A stretch of DNA of 64,000 bases from Hydrocarboniphaga effusa AP103. GTDB lineage: Bacteria; Pseudomonadota; Gammaproteobacteria; Nevskiales; Nevskiaceae. A program made the position numbers and the translations under genes. Shown here in pieces: positions 34,378 through 44,329 of the stretch. The DNA lies in assembly GCF_000271305.1 (NCBI RefSeq), contig NZ_AKGD01000002.1:1116001-1180000 (forward strand), in the 5' to 3' direction. Numbering within the stretch: the stretch's first letter is position 1; every line of letters begins with the position of its first letter. The notes under the pieces are model-generated. The model worked only from the letters and a program-made list of their open reading frames with translations. It made no database searches and was not told the DNA's origin.

Positions 34378-36558
34378 ATGAAAAAAGCCCTGATGGCCGT
34401 TGCCGTCGCCGGCTGCTTTGGCCTCGTCGCCTGCGCCGCGAAATCGCCTTCCGCCTCCACAGCCGAGAAGCCCATGCCCGCCAGCCCAGCCGAAACGGCG
34501 AACCCGCTGCTGCAGCTCAGCGAGCTGCCGTATCACTATCCGCAGTTCGACAAGATCAAGGACGAGCACTTCGCTCCGGCCTTCGAGATCGGCATGAAGC
34601 AGGGCAAGGCCGAAGTCGAGGCGATCGCCGACAGCAAGGAGGCGCCGAGCTTCGACAACACCATCGTCGCGCTCGAAAAGAGTGGCCTCGCGTTGAACCG
34701 CGTGAACTACATCTTCTTCAACCTCACCGCGACGAACACCAACGACACGCTGCAGAAGATCGAGGCCGACGTATCGCCGAAGCTGTCGGCCTACAGCGAC
34801 TCGATCCTGCTCAACGAAAAGCTCTTCGCCCGCGTGAAGACGCTGCACGACAACGTCGCGCAGCTGGGCCTGGACGCCGAAAGCGCGCGCCTGCTCGACC
34901 GCTATTACACCAACTTCGTGCGCGCCGGCGCGCAGCTGTCGGATGCCGACAAGGACAAGCTGCGCGATTACAACGAGCAGCTCGCCAAGCTCAACACGCA
35001 GTTCCAGCAGAACGTGCTCAAGGACACCAACGAATCGGCCGTCGTCGTCGACAGCGAAGCCGAGCTCGACGGCCTGGATGCGAACGAGATCGCCGGCGCC
35101 CGCGATGCGGCCAATGCGCGTGGCCTGAGCGGAAAATTCCTCATCACGCTGCAGAACACCACCGGCCAGCCGCCGCTGACCAGCCTCAAGAACCGCGCGC
35201 TGCGCGAGCGCATCTACAAGGCCTCGCTCGCGCGCGGCAGCCACGGCGGCGATGCGGACAACACCCGAATCGTCGCGCAGATCGTCGAGCTGCGTGCCAA
35301 GCGCGCGGCGCTGCTCGGCTATCCGAATCACGCGGCGTATCAGCTCGAAGACGGCACGGCCAAGACCACCGACGCGGTCAACCAGCTGCTCGCCCAGATC
35401 GCACCGGCGGCCGTGGCCAACGCGAAGAAAGAAGCCGCCGACATGCAGAAGCTGCTCGACAAGCAGAAGGCCGGCTACAAGCTGCAGGCCTGGGATTGGG
35501 CCTACGTCGCCGAGCAGGTGCGCAAGCAGCGCTACGATTTCGACGAATCGCAGATGCGTCCGTATTTCGAGATGAACAACGTGCTCGAAAACGGCGTGTT
35601 CTTCATGGCCGAGAAGCTCTACGGGCTCACGTTCAAGGAGCGTAGCGACTTGCCCAAGTACCACCCGGACACACGCGTGTTCGAAGTGTTCAAGGACGGC
35701 GTGGCGTTCGGCATCTTCATCTTCGATCCGTTCAAGCGCGACTCCAAGCAGGGCGGCGCCTGGATGAACTCGTATGTCGATCAATCCGACCTGCTCGGCT
35801 ACAAGCCGGTGGTGGCGAACCATCTCAACATTCCGAAGCCGCCCGCGGGCGAGCCGGTGCTGATGACGGCCGACGAGGTCAACACCGCTTTCCACGAGTT
35901 CGGCCACGCCATCCACGGCCTGCTGTCGAACGTGAAGTACCCGATGTTCTCGGGCACCAATGTTCCGCGTGATTTCGTCGAGTTTCCGTCGCAGGTGCAC
36001 GAGATGTGGGCCACCTGGCCCGAAGTGCTCGCGCATTACGCCAAGCATTACAAGACCGGCGAGCCGATGCCGCAGGTACTCGTCGACAAGATGAAAGCCA
36101 CCGAGAAGTTCAACCAGGGCTTCGCGACCACCGAGTATCTGGCCGCGACCCTGCTCGACCAGGCCTGGCATCAGTTGCCGGTCGACAAGGCCAAGGTCGA
36201 CGACGTGCTCGCGTTCGAGGCGGCCGCGCTCAAGCAGGCCGGCGTCGATTACGTGCTGGTTCCGCCGCGCTATCGCACGACCTACTTCTCGCACGTGTTT
36301 TCGGGCGGTTACTCGGCCGGCTACTACGCCTACATCTGGAGCGAGGTGCTCGACGCCGACACCGTCGAATGGTTCAAGGAGAAGGGCGGCCTGTCGCGCG
36401 AGAACGGCCAGTGGTTCGCCGATCACCTGCTGTCGCGTGGCGGCGCGGTCGATGCGATGCAGCTGTATCGCGAGTTCCGCGGTCGCGACGCCAGGATCGA
36501 ACCGCTGCTCGAACGCCGCGGCCTCGCGGCGCCGGCCAAGGGCAAGGCCGGCAAGTAA
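34378..36558 (+). CDS. dcp: M3 family peptidyl-dipeptidase/oligopeptidase, lipoprotein
   Basis: The 726-residue protein is an M3-family zinc metallopeptidase, like Dcp, which cuts dipeptides from the C-terminus of oligopeptides. The zinc motif is FHEFGHAIHGL (His506, Glu507, His510). Other parts fit the long helical M3 fold. The N-terminus is a lipoprotein signal (lipobox ending LVAC, Cys at about 20), placing it in the periplasm. E. coli Dcp has no such signal. ATG 34378 is chosen because the frame upstream (from 34231) crosses a REP-like repeat. A terminator follows at 36578. Confidence 0.93.
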   Translation: MKKALMAVAVAGCFGLVACAAKSPSASTAEKPMPASPAETANPLLQLSELPYHYPQFDKIKDEHFAPAFEIGMKQGKAEVEAIADSKEAPSFDNTIVALEKSGLALNRVNYIFFNLTATNTNDTLQKIEADVSPKLSAYSDSILLNEKLFARVKTLHDNVAQLGLDAESARLLDRYYTNFVRAGAQLSDADKDKLRDYNEQLAKLNTQFQQNVLKDTNESAVVVDSEAELDGLDANEIAGARDAANARGLSGKFLITLQNTTGQPPLTSLKNRALRERIYKASLARGSHGGDADNTRIVAQIVELRAKRAALLGYPNHAAYQLEDGTAKTTDAVNQLLAQIAPAAVANAKKEAADMQKLLDKQKAGYKLQAWDWAYVAEQVRKQRYDFDESQMRPYFEMNNVLENGVFFMAEKLYGLTFKERSDLPKYHPDTRVFEVFKDGVAFGIFIFDPFKRDSKQGGAWMNSYVDQSDLLGYKPVVANHLNIPKPPAGEPVLMTADEVNTAFHEFGHAIHGLLSNVKYPMFSGTNVPRDFVEFPSQVHEMWATWPEVLAHYAKHYKTGEPMPQVLVDKMKATEKFNQGFATTEYLAATLLDQAWHQLPVDKAKVDDVLAFEAAALKQAGVDYVLVPPRYRTTYFSHVFSGGYSAGYYAYIWSEVLDADTVEWFKEKGGLSRENGQWFADHLLSRGGAVDAMQLYREFRGRDARIEPLLERRGLAAPAKGKAGK

Positions 36559-36577
36559 GAAAATCCAGCTGGTAACA

Positions 36578-36611
36578 GGGCCCCGGTAGCAATGCGCTAC
36601 CGGGGCCCTTT
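36578..36611 (+). terminator. Rho-independent terminator after the M3 peptidase
   Basis: A 13-bp perfect stem (36578-36590 with 36596-36608) has a five-base loop and is followed by a short T run. It lies 20 bases after the stop. The short T run makes it weaker than the others. Confidence 0.75.
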
Positions 36612-36658
36612 CGTATGTAAGGGTTTTCTTTCAGCCGAAAGCTGGGCAGTTGTCAGGA

Positions 36659-36688
36659 TTGCCTGAAATCTGACTGGTGAGTCATAAA
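36659..36688 (+). promoter_or_regulatory. Possible sigma-70 promoter of the M36 protease gene
   Basis: TTGCCT (36659-36664), an 18-base spacer and CATAAA (36683-36688) resemble a promoter. The next bases include AAAGGTAGGAA before an ATG at 36701, a strong ribosome-binding site for the longer reading frame of the protease. Confidence 0.3.
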
Positions 36689-36751
36689 TAAAGGTAGGAA
36701 ATGTCCTACGCCGCGCAGGGATGCGCATCACCAAACTGCTCAAGGCTCTCA

Positions 36752-39700
36752 ATGAAGGCCCGTGTCTTTGCGTTGTCGCTCGTCCTCGCCGCCGCCAGTG
36801 CCAGTGCGGCGCAGTCGGCTTCCGCTCCCGCCAATTTCGACGCGCTCAGCGCGACCGGTGGCTTGCGCTCCAGCAGCTTCGCTTCGCTGCAAAAGCGCGC
36901 CGAGGCGCTGCGCAGCCCGCTCGGCTACACCTCGCACGTCGATGCGCTGCGCGGAGGCTCGGGCTTCCTGTGGGCGCCCGCCTCGATCCCGGTGCCGAGT
37001 GTCGGCGCGCGCAAGGCCGCGGCGATTCCGGCGGCACTGGGGCGTGCCTACCTGAGCGCGCAGTCTTCCTTGCTCGGGCTCGATCGCCAGGCGATCGAAC
37101 AGGCCAAGGTCACCGATGCGCAGCAGACACGCTCGGGCAGTATGGTCGCGCGCTTTTCCCAGCGCGTGGACGGCATCGAAGTGTTCAATCGCAGCCTCAA
37201 CGTGCTGACCGATCGCGAAGGCAGGCTCGTCGCGATCTCGGGTGGTTTCGAGCGCTCGCGTCAGATCGACGGCAGCTTCGCGCGCACCAAGGCCGATGCG
37301 ATCAGCGCCGCCATCGGCAATCTCGGCGGCCATCTCGCGGCGGCCCTGTTCAGCAGCTTCAAGAGCAGCGGCGACTACGAGTGGTTCGTGTCGTCGAGCA
37401 ATCGCAGCGACTATCGCCTGGGCCGCGCGGTGCGCGTGAAGCCGGTTTATTACCCGGGCGCCGACGGTCTGGTGCCGGCCTACTACGTCGAGCTGTTCGG
37501 GGCTCCGGCGAACGCGGACGGTCGTCGCGATGCCTACGCCTACGTGATCTCGGCGAGCAGCGGCGAGCTGCTGTTCCGCAAGAACCTGGTCGCCCACGAA
37601 GGCGGCAACACCGCGTTCTCGTATCGCGTGTTCGCCGACAACAGCGGCACGCATCAACCGATGGATTCTCCGCTCGGCAACGGCTATCTGCCGTTTCCGG
37701 GCAGCACGCCGGACGACGAGCTGCCGCGCACGAGCGCGGTGGCGAATCTGGTTTCGCTCGTCAGCGGCCCGATCAGCACCGGCGACGCCTGGCTGCCGGA
37801 TGGCGCGACGACCACCACCGGCAACCACGTCGATGCCTTCCTCGACAGCAGCCTGCAATTGTCGCTGCCGATCAACCTGCCGGTCGGTGGTGAACTCACG
37901 GGCGACGGCTATCTGCCCGGAACCGGCGACGTGCGCGCCGCGCTGAGCGGGCCGAACAGCTTCGATTATCCGATTCACGGCGACGACGATCCGTCGACCG
38001 CGAACGCGCAGCAGGCTGCGGTCGTCAACCTGTTCTACATGAACAACTGGCTGCACGACTGGTGGTACGACCATGGCTTCAACGAAGCCGCGGGCAACGC
38101 GCAGACCCTCAACTACGGGCGTGGAGGCGAAGAGGGCGATGCGGTTTCGGCACAAGGCCAGGACGGCTCGGGCCGCAACAACGCCAACATGGCGACGCCG
38201 GCGGACGGCTCGTCGCCGACGATGCAGATGTACTTGTTCGATGGCGCGTTGCGCGGCGAAACCTGCCAGCGCTCGCCGGACGGCAACTGCGCCGATAGCG
38301 GTGGCAGCGGTTATCGCTTCGCGGGTGCGAGCTTCGGCCCGCAGACCTTCGACGTCACCGGCGATCTGGTCCTGGCCAACGACGGCAGCGCTCCGACCAG
38401 CAATGGCTGCAACGATGCCGTGCCGGCCGATCCGACCGGGCTGCTTCCGGAAGTGCCGGCGCTTCCCGATCCGCGCCTGATCGGCAAGATCGCACTGATC
38501 GATCGCGGCACTTGCAGCTTCACCACCAAGGAGAAGTTCGCGATGCTGTCGGGCGCCAAGGCGATGGTCGTCGTCAACAACGGCGAGGGCAATCCGGGCT
38601 CGATGGGCAACGCCGACATTCCGATCAACATCGGCATCACCACCGATGCGCTCTACACCGCGCCCGCGGTGATGATCCGCAAGGACGTCGGCGAAATGCT
38701 CAAGGCGCAGCTCGCCGCGGGCCAGACCGTGAGCCTGCACGTGAAGCGTGAAGCCTCGATCGACTACGACGGCACCTTCGACAATCTGGTGATCGCGCAC
38801 GAATACTTTCACTACGTCAGCAACCGCCTGGTCGGCAACGGCTCGGGCCTGTCGAACAACCAGGGCGGCGGCATGGGCGAGGGCTGGGGCGACATCGATT
38901 CGATGATGCTCGCGGTGCGCGAGGAAGATCGCCTGGTGTCCGGCAACGAGCGGTATCAGGGCGCTTATGGCACCGGCTACTACGTGGTTCCGGCTTACTA
39001 CTACGGCATTCGTCGCATGCCGTACTCCTACGACTTCGCCAAGAACTCGCTGACCTTCAAGCACATCCAGGACGGCGTCGCGCTGACCGACGTCGAAGCT
39101 TCGCAAGGCCAGGTCGCGGCTCCGGCTGCGTTCGGTGTCGACGGCGCCGGCAACTCCGAGGTGCACAACACCGGCGAAGTCTGGGCCAACATGCTGTTCA
39201 ACGTGTACGTGGGCCTGCTCAACGTGCCGGGCCGCAGCTTCGCCGACGCCCAGGCGCGCATGAAGGACTACATCATCTGCGGCCTCAAGATGACGCCGTC
39301 TTCGCCGACTTTCGTCGATGCGCGCGACGGCATCCTGGCCTGCGCGGCCGCGAACGATCCGGTCGATTTCAACGTGGCGGCGCGCGCGTTCGCACGTCGC
39401 GGCATCGGCCTCGATGCGGTGGCTCCGCCGAGCAACAGCAGCGACAACGTCGGCGTGACCGAAAGCTACGTCGCGCTCGCCGCGTCGGCTCCGACGCTGG
39501 TCTCCGGCATCGGCAGCGGCGAGGGCATCGACGGCTGCGATCACGACGGCGTGCTCGATTCGGGCGAAACCGGCAGGCTCAATTTCGCGCTGCTCAACAA
39601 CGGCGGCTACACGGCCGGCCAGACGCTCAGCGGCACCATCAGCAGCACCGCCGCGGGCCTGAGCTTCCCCGACGGCAATCGCCTGAGCTTCACCGCGGGC

Positions 39701-41476
39701 GAGGTCGCACAGACCGCGCAGGCGAGCGTCAAGGCGGCGCTCGCATCGGGCATCGGCGGCGTCGTCAGCCTGCCGGTCAAGCTCACGCTCGACGCACCGT
39801 CCGACGCCGATGCGGCCGTGCGTTATCCGACCAGCATCAGCGCCACGCTGATCGGCAATGCCGACATCGCGCGCACTGCGGCCAAGGACGGTTTCGATCA
39901 TCCCGATCTGTCGACGCCGGATTGGTCGACGGCCAGCACCGGCACGACGCAGGTCTGGACCATCGGCGACCAGAACGCGACCACCGGCAGCGGCAACGCC
40001 TGGTTCGCGCCCGATCTCGGCAGCGCGACCACGCTCTCGCTGGTCACGCCGAGCTTCAGCGTTCCGGCCGGCGGCAGCTTCGCGCTCGCCTTCGATCACT
40101 ACTACGACTTCGAGGCGGACCTGTTCGCCAAGTACGACGGCGGCGTGATCGAAGTGAGCGTCGACGGCGGCGCCTGGCAGGATGCGGCCGACTTCGGCGC
40201 GACTTTCGCGGGCGGCTACAACGCCAAGCTGCGGGCCAACGGCCGCCGCGGCTACGGTGGTGAATCCGGCGGCGTGCTGCACGAGAAGCTCGACTTCGGA
40301 ACCACGCTCGCGGGCCACAGCGCACGCCTGCGCTTCGTCGTCGCCACCGACTCGGTTTCGGCCGGCTTCGGCTGGATCGTCGACAACGTCGAAGTCAGCG
40401 GCGCAGGCACGCCGTTCCATGCGGTTTCGGCCGAAGACGGAAAGTGCGACGGGCCCGGCGGCGGCGATCCCGAAGACCCCACCGAGCCGAACCACACGCC
40501 GGTCGCCAGACTGACGGCGACGCCGACCAGCGGCACCGTGCCGCTCGTGGTGAGCTTCGATGCCTCCGCTTCGAGCGATGCCGACGGCGATGCGCTGAGC
40601 TACACCTTCAACTTCGGCGACGGTGCAGTGGTGACGCAGACTTCGCCGATCGCGCAGCACACCTTCGAAGGCGTCGGCAGCTATTCGGCCAGCGTCACCG
40701 TGAGCGATCCGGATCGCGCGTCGGCATCGGCCTCGGTGACGATCCAGACTTCGGCTGCGCCGCCGGCCAGCAACAGCGCGCCTTCGGCCTCGCTGACCGC
40801 ATCGAGCACCTACGGCCAGATTCCGCTCGCGGTGAGCTTCGATGCCGGCGGTTCGCACGATGTCGATGGCGACGCGATCGTCGAATACCGCTTCGACTTC
40901 GGCGACGGCAGCGCGGCGGTCACGCAATCGCAGCCGACGACGAGCCATACGTATCGCGCGGCCGGAACCTTCGTCGCCTCGGTGATCGCCCAGGATGCGC
41001 GCGGCGCGGCGTCGCCGGCCTCCAAGGTCACGATCAAGACCACCACCGCGGTCGTCGTCACGCCGCCGGGCTCCGGTCCGGTGGCCGCGCTCACGGTGTC
41101 TCCGCAGAGCGGCCGTGCGCCGCTGCTCGTCACCTTCGACGGCTCGCAGTCCTTCGATTCCGACGGCGGCAGCATCGAGCTCTACATCTTCGACTTCGGC
41201 GACGGCTCGCCGGTGGTGTCGCAGTCGACTGCCGTCGCCACGCACACCTACACCGCGGCCGGCAGCTACACGCCGTCGCTGCAGGTGAAGAACACCGCGG
41301 GAACCACTTCGGCCAAGACCTCCTCGGGCACGGTGAAGTCGACCGCGCCGGATGCTCCTGGCGATGGAGGCGGTGACGGCAGCGGTCGCCGCGGCGGCGG
41401 CGCGTTCGACGGCTTGCTGCTGTCGATGCTGGGCCTGGCGGGCCTCGTCGGCGCGATCCGCCGGCGCGCTCGCTGA
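36752..41476 (+). CDS. M36 family (fungalysin) metallopeptidase with PA, PKD and GlyGly-CTERM-like parts
   Basis: The 1574-residue secreted protein has a signal peptide (1-21, ASASA), a fungalysin-type prodomain (about 90-250) and an M36 catalytic domain. The zinc motif is AHEYFHYVSNRL (His683, Glu684, His687), with the third ligand Glu710 in GEGWGD. A PA-type domain (about 575-650, GKIALIDRGTCSFTTKEKF) is inserted. The region after about 900 has beta-sandwich parts and three PKD domains (from about 1245, 1343 and 1443). The tail has Gly-rich sequence, a hydrophobic helix (LLLSMLGLAGLVGAI) and RRRAR, like a GlyGly-CTERM sorting signal. ATG 36701 with a strong ribosome-binding site would add 17 residues. 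Confidence 0.93.
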   Translation: MKARVFALSLVLAAASASAAQSASAPANFDALSATGGLRSSSFASLQKRAEALRSPLGYTSHVDALRGGSGFLWAPASIPVPSVGARKAAAIPAALGRAYLSAQSSLLGLDRQAIEQAKVTDAQQTRSGSMVARFSQRVDGIEVFNRSLNVLTDREGRLVAISGGFERSRQIDGSFARTKADAISAAIGNLGGHLAAALFSSFKSSGDYEWFVSSSNRSDYRLGRAVRVKPVYYPGADGLVPAYYVELFGAPANADGRRDAYAYVISASSGELLFRKNLVAHEGGNTAFSYRVFADNSGTHQPMDSPLGNGYLPFPGSTPDDELPRTSAVANLVSLVSGPISTGDAWLPDGATTTTGNHVDAFLDSSLQLSLPINLPVGGELTGDGYLPGTGDVRAALSGPNSFDYPIHGDDDPSTANAQQAAVVNLFYMNNWLHDWWYDHGFNEAAGNAQTLNYGRGGEEGDAVSAQGQDGSGRNNANMATPADGSSPTMQMYLFDGALRGETCQRSPDGNCADSGGSGYRFAGASFGPQTFDVTGDLVLANDGSAPTSNGCNDAVPADPTGLLPEVPALPDPRLIGKIALIDRGTCSFTTKEKFAMLSGAKAMVVVNNGEGNPGSMGNADIPINIGITTDALYTAPAVMIRKDVGEMLKAQLAAGQTVSLHVKREASIDYDGTFDNLVIAHEYFHYVSNRLVGNGSGLSNNQGGGMGEGWGDIDSMMLAVREEDRLVSGNERYQGAYGTGYYVVPAYYYGIRRMPYSYDFAKNSLTFKHIQDGVALTDVEASQGQVAAPAAFGVDGAGNSEVHNTGEVWANMLFNVYVGLLNVPGRSFADAQARMKDYIICGLKMTPSSPTFVDARDGILACAAANDPVDFNVAARAFARRGIGLDAVAPPSNSSDNVGVTESYVALAASAPTLVSGIGSGEGIDGCDHDGVLDSGETGRLNFALLNNGGYTAGQTLSGTISSTAAGLSFPDGNRLSFTAGEVAQTAQASVKAALASGIGGVVSLPVKLTLDAPSDADAAVRYPTSISATLIGNADIARTAAKDGFDHPDLSTPDWSTASTGTTQVWTIGDQNATTGSGNAWFAPDLGSATTLSLVTPSFSVPAGGSFALAFDHYYDFEADLFAKYDGGVIEVSVDGGAWQDAADFGATFAGGYNAKLRANGRRGYGGESGGVLHEKLDFGTTLAGHSARLRFVVATDSVSAGFGWIVDNVEVSGAGTPFHAVSAEDGKCDGPGGGDPEDPTEPNHTPVARLTATPTSGTVPLVVSFDASASSDADGDALSYTFNFGDGAVVTQTSPIAQHTFEGVGSYSASVTVSDPDRASASASVTIQTSAAPPASNSAPSASLTASSTYGQIPLAVSFDAGGSHDVDGDAIVEYRFDFGDGSAAVTQSQPTTSHTYRAAGTFVASVIAQDARGAASPASKVTIKTTTAVVVTPPGSGPVAALTVSPQSGRAPLLVTFDGSQSFDSDGGSIELYIFDFGDGSPVVSQSTAVATHTYTAAGSYTPSLQVKNTAGTTSAKTSSGTVKSTAPDAPGDGGGDGSGRRGGGAFDGLLLSMLGLAGLVGAIRRRAR

Positions 41477-41547
41477 TTCGGATGCCGACGAGCCGGGACG
41501 CGATGTCGGCGTCCCGGCTGTTTCAATCGCCCGATTCGGTCACTCGA

Positions 41548-43002
41548 TCACGGGCTTGCCGCGGTCAGCAGTCGCAGGTCGCGCACGAAGTCGCGATACG
41601 CCTGCGCACGCTCCTGCTCGCCCGGAACCCGCAGCAGGTAAGACGGATGCACGGTCGCGAAGGCGCGTCGCCCATCGCCGAGCTCGTGCCATTGGCCGCG
41701 TTGCTCGAGCAGCTTGAAGCTGCTGCCGAGGATCGCGCTGGCCGCCATGCTGCCGAGGCAGACGATGGTCTCGGGCTGCAGCTTTTCGAGTTCCGCATCG
41801 AGCCAGACGCGGCAGGCGTGCTGCTCGCGTGAATCCGCGCGCTTGTGCAGGCGGAACTTTCCACGCGGCTCGAACTTGAAGTGCTTGACCGTGTTGGTCA
41901 CGTAAAGCTGCTTGCGATCGAGGCCGATCTCTACGAGCGCCTGGTCGAGCATGCGGCCTGCCGGACCGACGAAGGGCTTGCCGGCGAGGTCTTCCTGATC
42001 GCCCGGCTGTTCGCCGATCAGCATGATCCGCGCGTCGCTCGGACCTTCACCGAACACGGTCTGCGTCGCCGGCTTCCACAGCTCGCAGCGCCGGCAATCG
42101 TGGGCCTGCTTGCGCAGCTCGCGCAGGCTGCCATGCGGCAGCGCTTCGTCCGGCGTGTCGACGCGACGGCTCACGCGCTTGCGCGGTGTCGTCGGCGCGG
42201 CCGCGACCATCGCCTGCATGCGCGGCTGCGCTTCGCGGATGAGCTCGGGAATCAGCATCGCCTCGGGCAGGTTCTTCCAGTACTTCATCGGCATTTCGCT
42301 CTTCATCGCCGTCACCTTGAGCCGGGAGGGATTGAAGATACTGCGGTAATACTGGCGCCAGAGTTGCTCGAGCGCATCGCCGTCGGGCGCGTCGGAGCGC
42401 GAGGCTCCGCGATCGAAGCGCAGCGTCTCGCCATCCCAGTGCGCCGAGCGATCGGGCGTCAGGATCGACCAGTGCATGCCGGCAAAGCGGCGCATGAAGA
42501 ACGGCGCCACGAGCTTGACGGTGTCGTGCTCGGGTTCGAACCAGGAGACGAAGACGGGCTCTTCGTTTTCGCGCTGGACTTCGCGAAAGCGCACGAAGGC
42601 TTTCATCTTGTGCAGATCGCGGCCCACCGACTTCGCCCAGGCGCGGGCGCGCACGACATCGTCGTCGGTGATGATGTCGAGCAGCCTCGGCTCGCCGTGC
42701 GCGAGTCGCCAGAGCAGCCGGTAGAGCAGGGCGTGGCGCTGCGGATCGCGATGCGCGAGCACGTTGTAGGCGAGCGACAGAAAATCCTTCGGCACATTCA
42801 CGCTCGGCACGGCCGTCGCCTGCAGCGGTGCTTCGGGCGAACTTGGTTCGGTGAACAGATCGCCACCGTCGTTTCCGACCCGCCAGCTCACGCGCTCGGG
42901 CTCGATTCGCGCTTGCAGCAGCTCGCGGGCCTGTGCTCGCCATTGCACGAAATCGGCGCCGTCGTCCAGGCGCGCGACGACGAACGTCTGCGATGCGGAC
43001 AT
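41548..43002 (-). CDS. DUF4130 domain fused to UdgX-type uracil-DNA glycosylase
   Basis: The 484-residue product has an N-terminal DUF4130-type domain (about 1-250), which is paired with a radical SAM enzyme in many genomes, and a C-terminal UDG fold (about 290-480). UDG motifs are the active-site GEQPGDQEDLAGKPFVGPAGRM and the late VHPSYLL. The loop KFRLHKRAD matches the UdgX-specific KRRIHK loop, whose His becomes covalently linked to uracil-containing DNA. Cysteines for an iron-sulfur cluster are in CRRCELW, QHACRVWL and TIVCLGSMA. It is predicted to be a DNA repair enzyme. It lies two bases from the radical SAM gene upstream. Confidence 0.92.
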   Translation of the reverse strand: MSASQTFVVARLDDGADFVQWRAQARELLQARIEPERVSWRVGNDGGDLFTEPSSPEAPLQATAVPSVNVPKDFLSLAYNVLAHRDPQRHALLYRLLWRLAHGEPRLLDIITDDDVVRARAWAKSVGRDLHKMKAFVRFREVQRENEEPVFVSWFEPEHDTVKLVAPFFMRRFAGMHWSILTPDRSAHWDGETLRFDRGASRSDAPDGDALEQLWRQYYRSIFNPSRLKVTAMKSEMPMKYWKNLPEAMLIPELIREAQPRMQAMVAAAPTTPRKRVSRRVDTPDEALPHGSLRELRKQAHDCRRCELWKPATQTVFGEGPSDARIMLIGEQPGDQEDLAGKPFVGPAGRMLDQALVEIGLDRKQLYVTNTVKHFKFEPRGKFRLHKRADSREQHACRVWLDAELEKLQPETIVCLGSMAASAILGSSFKLLEQRGQWHELGDGRRAFATVHPSYLLRVPGEQERAQAYRDFVRDLRLLTAASP

Positions 43003-43004
43003 GC

Positions 43005-44243
43005 TCAGGTGAACAGGTCGGCCTGCCGTGGCCGCGTCGCCGTGAGCGTGTTGCGGAGTTGCGCGCTGTCGGTGTCGGATTCCGCGCGCGGCCGATGATC
43101 GATCGTGATGACGAACGGCGCGACCTTGCGCGATGAAACCCGCAGGCGCGTGAGATCTTCGAAGCGCAGCCGCTTGTGCCGGCGCAGATCGACGAGCTTG
43201 TCGACCGTTTTCACGCCGAGCCCCGGAACGCGCAGCAGCTTTTCGCGCGGAGCCGTGTTGAGGTCAACCGGAAACTGCTCGCGGTTGCGCAACGCCCAGG
43301 CCGTTTTCGGGTCGACTTCGAGGTCGAGATTGGCCTGCACGTCCTGCGGCGTGATGTCGTCGATCGAAAAGCCGTAGAAGCGCAGCAGCCAGTCGGCCTG
43401 GTACAGGCGATGCTCGCGCACGAGCGGCGGCGCGACCAGCGGCAGCGCTTTCGACGCATCGGGAATCGGGCTGAAGGCGCTGTAGTAGACGCGGCGCAGC
43501 CGATAGTTGCTGTAGAGATTGACGCTGGTTTCGAGCACGTCGCGATCGCTCGCGGCGTCGGCGCCGACGATCATCTGCGTGCTCTGGCCGGCGGGCGCGA
43601 AGCGCGGCGCCTTGGCGGTCTTGCGGCTCTCTTCCTTGTTCTCGTCGATGGCCAGGCGCAGCGAGCCCATCGCGGCGCGGATGTCGCGCAGGTTCTTCTC
43701 GGGAGCCAGACGCTGCAGCCCGGTTTCGGTCGGCAGTTCGACGTTGATCGACAGGCGGTCCGCCCAGCGCCCGGCCTCGGCGATCAGCTCGGGCGCGGCG
43801 TCCGGAATGGTCTTCAGGTGGATGTAGCCGCGAAACGCATGCTGCGTGCGCAGCGTCTTGGCGACGAGCGCGAGCTGCTCCATGGTGTAGTCCGAGTTGC
43901 GGATGATGCCGGACGACAGGAACAGGCCTTCGATGTAGTTGCGCTTGTAGAAGTTGAGCGTCAGCTCGACGACTTCGCGCACCGAGAAGCGGGCACGCAC
44001 GACGTTGCTGCTGCGCCGGTTGACGCAGTACACGCAGTCGTAAAGGCAGAAGTTGGTCAGCAGGATTTTGAGCAGCGAAATACAGCGCCCGTCGGGCGCG
44101 TAGGCGTGGCAGATGCCCATGCCTTCATTGCTGCCGATGCCGCCGGTGCCCAGCGAATCGCGCCGGGTTCCGCCGCTCGACGAGCACGAGGCGTCGTACT
44201 TGGCGGCGTCGGCCAGGATGGCGAGCTTTTCTTTGATCTCCAT
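43005..44243 (-). CDS. Putative DNA modification/repair radical SAM protein
   Basis: The 412-residue protein is a radical SAM enzyme: CLYDCVYC gives Cys66, Cys70 and Cys73 for the [4Fe-4S] cluster. A cysteine-bearing stretch precedes the motif (CSSSGG, GMGICHAYAPDGRC). The C-terminus has a helix-hairpin-helix DNA-binding region (LNTAPREKLLRVPGLGVKTVDKLVDLR, about 345-371). This family is usually next to a UdgX-DUF4130 gene, as here. It is thought to modify or repair DNA, perhaps like spore photoproduct lyase. The substrate is unknown. It is the first gene of the pair. Confidence 0.9.
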   Translation of the reverse strand: MEIKEKLAILADAAKYDASCSSSGGTRRDSLGTGGIGSNEGMGICHAYAPDGRCISLLKILLTNFCLYDCVYCVNRRSSNVVRARFSVREVVELTLNFYKRNYIEGLFLSSGIIRNSDYTMEQLALVAKTLRTQHAFRGYIHLKTIPDAAPELIAEAGRWADRLSINVELPTETGLQRLAPEKNLRDIRAAMGSLRLAIDENKEESRKTAKAPRFAPAGQSTQMIVGADAASDRDVLETSVNLYSNYRLRRVYYSAFSPIPDASKALPLVAPPLVREHRLYQADWLLRFYGFSIDDITPQDVQANLDLEVDPKTAWALRNREQFPVDLNTAPREKLLRVPGLGVKTVDKLVDLRRHKRLRFEDLTRLRVSSRKVAPFVITIDHRPRAESDTDSAQLRNTLTATRPRQADLFT

Positions 44244-44329
44244 GTACTGAGTGTGCGGCGGGTCGGGCCTGGAACAATGGCGGTAGAAAGGCCTGGACGA
44301 TGTTCGTCCAGCGCTTGTAGAGCTTGGGC

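Noticed and set aside
34351..36426. Open frame of 691 codons antisense to the M3 peptidase
   Set aside because: Same reason: no domain, and the plus-strand gene has a zinc motif and a lipobox.
36749..41245. Open frame of 1498 codons antisense to the M36 protease
   Set aside because: It lies wholly opposite a gene with clear domain motifs. High GC makes long antisense frames common, and its sequence is low-complexity (Arg, Ala, Val, His rich) without domains.
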